The notes under the pieces were generated by a model, which was not told the DNA's origin, searched no databases, and was given only the letters and a program-made list of their open reading frames with translations. Position numbers and translations under genes: made by a program. Source: Daphnia carinata (Eukaryota > Arthropoda > Branchiopoda > Diplostraca > Daphniidae). From it: a stretch of 64,000 bases of DNA. Positions 60,159-64,000 of the stretch are shown one piece after another; the stretch's first letter is position 1, and every line of letters starts with the position of its first letter. The stretch is taken from NCBI RefSeq assembly GCF_022539665.2, contig NC_081336.1, positions 2,294,001 through 2,358,000 on the forward strand, written 5' to 3'.

Positions 60159-63100
60159 TCGATGTTGTGTATTTAGTAAATTATACGACGATGTTGTGCC
60201 GTGCACCAGATAGGCACCGGAGTTAATGATAGACATGAGCTTGACGACCATCAACAAGCTGCTAGATGTTAGGGGTACAATACCGTGGCGCCTAGTGTCT
60301 TTACCGGCCCGAAAATTAGCAGCTACAACAACACGCACTACCTTTGACCGAGACACACATTTTCCGTTTCTTCGACGAGTATATTATAATATCATTTATC
60401 CCCTCGTATTCCCCCCCCCCCCCTACATACATAGCCGTTTGGGTTCATGGTTTTCTTTCTTCTTCCACGTTTCGATAGATTTTTTTCTTTTTGCTGCAAT
60501 CAAAGTGGATCAACATTCGGTTCATTGATTCCCGGTTGTTCATCTGAAAATGATGGTCATTTCGTGTCGGCCATTGGAGGATCCCCCCCCCCCCTCGTTA
60601 TACAGGATTTTTATTTATGACGTTTGCTCGAGTTTTTTTTTTTTTTCTTCCAACATTTGGTTTCCTTTTAAAGCGAAAAAAAAAAGGTTTTCACACGCGT
60701 ATAAATAGGAATGGAAATGAGTTATATATATTTTTTCGGAGGGGATTAAAAAAAAATAAAAATAAAAGATGGGAAGGGGATTGTTCATCGGAAATTTGCA
60801 CGAGAGCGACGGCCATTTCCTGCGTCCGAGCGAGTTTTACATGCGCACTGTCTAATTGCGCACGTTGCACGCTTTTTTTTTTTTGTGACCGTCGCCCCTT
60901 TTTATCCGACACCTCTACCCCACTCCCCCCCTCACCTGTGGGCTAGGAAATGTCATTAGAACGCATGCGCACTCTTTTACCTCTTTTTTTTTCTTTTATT
61001 GTAGACGTTGGAGTCTGAGGTAGTAGATTTATTATTACGATCCCTCTTCCTTTTTTTTTTTTTTTTTTTTCTTCAGTTCGTCTCTACAATTTTTATAGCC
61101 CAACCTTTTTTTTTCGTTTATTGTTTTTATTATTTTCAGTGGAAAAAACGAGAAGAGTTTGGATTTTTCATTCATTGAAAAAGAAAAAAAACTTCAACCG
61201 TCTGAAAAAAAAAAACTTGAGATTTTCTTATTTTAAGCTCCGATTTTTCTTTTATTGGAATGGGATAAAATGAGGGTCGAAACTAACCGATCCGTGTAAT
61301 CGTCGAGCCCCGATCAAATATCTTGTCTTATTCTTATTTGATGTGTTTTTTTTTTTTTTCCCCAGTTTTTTTTTTTTTTTTTTCTGAAATTCTACACACA
61401 AATCCCCTATGCGTTGTAGCGTGTCTTTTGTGTGTGTATCTATACAGCTAGACTGTTGATTGCGCTCGTGATAGGCCACCGACCGCAAAAGCGTAAAAAA
61501 AAAAAAAAAAAAAAAAAGCTCGGCCGGGGACGCACAACCGACCACGTATGCGGTTTCTTCTTTTATTTTATTTTTTCTCTTCTTAACGACAATAGGCGAC
61601 GTACCTAAATGTGTTTTCTTGTGTGTATGTGTTCCAGTTTGTTTTTTGTTTTTGTTTTTTTGTCTTTTTCTTTCGCCGTGTGTTCCATATATTGCACAAC
61701 GTCCGTGCGCGCACACACCTGTAGTGGGTCAATCATTTTGTCCAGCAGGGAGACACTTGTACACAATAAGGCTGATTTTTTTAAATTTTATTTTACACGA
61801 CATTGAGTGGGTGGTCTATCTACCACACAAGGTTTTCTTTTCCTTTTTTTTTTTTTTTTTTTTGGGTAGCGATCTGGTGGTATTGTAAAAAAAAAAAAAA
61901 AAAAAAAACATTTGCCATTTTCTTTTCTTTTTATATTAGGCGGGGAGGGGGCTGTGTACCGTATGTATGTAATAATTTGACAATTTTATTTTTGGGCTGG
62001 GACTTTCTTTTCGTCCTCAAATGGATTTGTAAATGGCGAAAACGTTGAGCTCGAATTCTTTTGGAATTTTGTTTTCAACTTTTTTTTTTTTTTTTTTTCG
62101 TGGTTTGGGCAGGACGTTTTGCATCGTGCGATTTATTTGAATTTTGCTCGCAATTAAGCCTTTGTCGGATTGCAATGTTGGAGATAACAGACGTAAATGT
62201 AACTGTTTCTGATTTAAAAGAACCAAAGGGGGAACGGTCGGTTGGTTTATTTTTGCGCCGTAGTATACGACTTTGGAGGTTGTGAAATAATGAGACGTGC
62301 ACAAGAGGCGCTCTTCTTCTTGGTGGGTCTATGTGCGTTAACTGCTCTTCATCATGTCTACACTAGGAGAAGCCACAGCTGCTGTCGCTACTTGATGATA
62401 TTTATATCGGAGCCCCGTAACGTACAGTGTAGCGAGTGGAGTTCATTTTTCTCGCATCCCCATTGAAAAAAAGGGAAAAGAAACATGAAAGAGGAATGGA
62501 GGGGAGAGTTCGGACTTTTGTAGCCTGGGCCAAAACTACAAAAGCAAAAGAAGTAGATGACATTAATGGCGCTTTATTTTCTTTCCAATGCACCCAGAAC
62601 AAAAAATGTTGGTGTTTTTTTTTTTTTTGTTTTTTTTTTCTACATTTTTATTTGTTCCTTTTTTTTTTTCAACTCATTTTTGCCTCGTTTTAACAAAGAA
62701 TTTCAATCGTAAATTTTAAGTTTTTTTTTTTTTAATTATCGCAAGGGACAAAAAAAACCATTTTTCCTTGGAGAATTTAGAAGAATTTCAAGTGCTATTG
62801 GGAACGAATTCGTGATGTTGTGGTAGCGCCGTGTTGTTTTTATGTTGGACTACATTTGAACTATAATATGGCCGTCGGCTGATATTTTATTTTATTTTTT
62901 TTCAACTCCGGGGCGATGGCTATCAAATCACGGAGTATTTCAAAACCCATTCAATCCGTACGCATTCACGAACGCAATTTCAACCGTTCCATCAGATCCC
63001 CCCCACCCACCCTTTTTCTTTTTGTTTTTTTTCGCTCCAACTTCAAACCCGATAGGCTTTTTGAATGAATCGCCAAAAGAATTGTGAACTGGATATCTTG

Positions 63101-63663
63101 TCACCTTGACATTCCATTTTTTGTTTAAAGAAATTAAAAACGGAGGGTGATGAGCTTGAGAATAAGAGATACGTAATTGGGTGTGTTAATGTGAAAGAGG
63201 CACGGGCGCGCGCATATCTATACGATGTGAACCTGGTTGAATCGTGTTACATCTAATAGGACCCAATTACATCATCATCATCTAAATAATGTGTAGGACT
63301 TGCGGTCGCTTGAATTACAAGTGTTTTTGTTTTGTTTCTCTATCCTTCCTATTTTGTTCGGTTGGGTTTTTCTCTTGACAATTATCGGAGGTGGTGGATG
63401 ATAACGATGACGCCTCGTCATCGCGTTTTATGCGTTTCGATGAGGGTAGAACCGGTGACATAGGATCTTGTCACTCACTGAAATTCCTATTTGTCGAAAT
63501 TAAAATATTCAAAGGGCGTAATGATAGCGTGTGTGAAATGTTGATAACAATCGAGTAAGAATTTCACCCTTAAATAATATGAAATTAAAGGGGAAACAAA
63601 AGAAAAGTGGATCACTTTGGCGCCAGTGTTCAAAACCCTTGGCTTTTCTTTTTTAAATTCTAA

Positions 63664-63684
63664 ATATATATATATATATATATA
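63664..63684. repeat. (AT)n microsatellite
   Basis: About ten AT units near the right edge of the window. Confidence 0.9.
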
Positions 63685-64000
63685 AAATTCATTCAAAAAA
63701 AACAAGAGAAAAAAGGTGGCAGAGTGAGAGAAGACCACCACCGATGGTGTGTCCCCTCCCGCTGCTTTTGACGACCGCATTAAGAGAATGAACAGCGGGG
63801 TAGGGAGACCCATTCTTTTCTTTTTTTTTTTTTTCTCGTTCCTTTATACCTACTACTGCTTTATTATTATTCCTCTTCTTCTTCTTCTTTATTTATAATA
63901 TTTTTTTTTTTTTTTGCTTTTTTTATTATTTATAAATAAAATTAAAAAGAACAAAACAGAATTTAGTAGAGAAAAAAAAAGTCGTGTGTAATTACCTTCT

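Larger units (their letters stand above)
48289..64000. other. 15.7 kb noncoding, low-complexity region upstream of the homeobox gene
   Basis: No open frame here has both splice context and protein-like composition. The long frames are all made of homopolymer-derived Phe/Lys/Pro runs. The region has dense T and A tracts, G/C runs and dinucleotide repeats, unlike the gene-dense first 45 kb. It probably contains the promoter and enhancers of the minus-strand homeobox gene and may include part of an intron of a gene beyond the right edge. A somewhat more complex stretch lies at about 54040-54260. Confidence 0.6.

Noticed and set aside
62061-62466. Plus-strand frames with membrane-like stretches
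   Set aside because: Short, T-rich, without start context, splice sites or similarity; several frames overlap equally well.

Overview
The window is nuclear DNA from an arthropod, most likely a branchiopod crustacean such as Daphnia. This is an inference from short introns (mostly 60-120 nt), gene-dense euchromatin, animal-type proteins (SDHA, KDM5, PAK, ANTP-class homeodomain) and long A/T homopolymers between genes. I see no rRNA, tRNA, CRISPR array, prophage or intact transposon. Gene models were built by hand from splice sites; for each full model the exon lengths and phases sum to an uninterrupted reading frame.

Layout. 1-5.8 kb (minus): two tandem Zasp/ALP-type genes; copy A is complete (PDZ-ZM-LIM, 439 aa), and copy B shows only its two PDZ exons before the left edge. 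7.6-8.3 kb (plus): TSPO. 8.8-11.5 kb (minus): EIF2B5, divergent from TRIAP1 (12.0-12.3, plus), which converges on C1QBP (12.4-13.5, minus). 14.8-17.1 kb (minus): group I p21-activated kinase. 17.9-19.2 kb (minus): CCDC77-like coiled-coil protein, divergent from KDM5/Lid (19.7-26.2, plus, 23 coding exons). 26.8-27.4 kb: a small three-exon gene I do not recognise. 28.2-32.1 kb: acetyl-CoA synthetase. 32.7-35.3 kb: SDHA. 36.1-37.1 kb: PSMA5. 37.5-39.2 kb: CHID1. 39.4-40.7 kb (minus): ABHD13. 42.1-42.3 kb: a tiny Cys/Gly/Ala-rich protein. 43.0-44.7 kb: microsomal/JH-type epoxide hydrolase. 44.8-48.3 kb (minus): ANTP-class homeobox gene. 48.3-64 kb: 15.7 kb without a convincing coding exon, rich in homopolymers and microsatellites.

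Most genes are housekeeping loci with no shared pathway. Several are mitochondrial (TSPO, TRIAP1, C1QBP, SDHA, and by its leader the acetyl-CoA synthetase). The most striking observation is that the acetyl-CoA synthetase gene begins with two exons that are near copies, in sequence, length and phase, of the first two (transit-peptide) exons of SDHA, the next gene downstream. This looks like local capture of a mitochondrial targeting leader by exon duplication.
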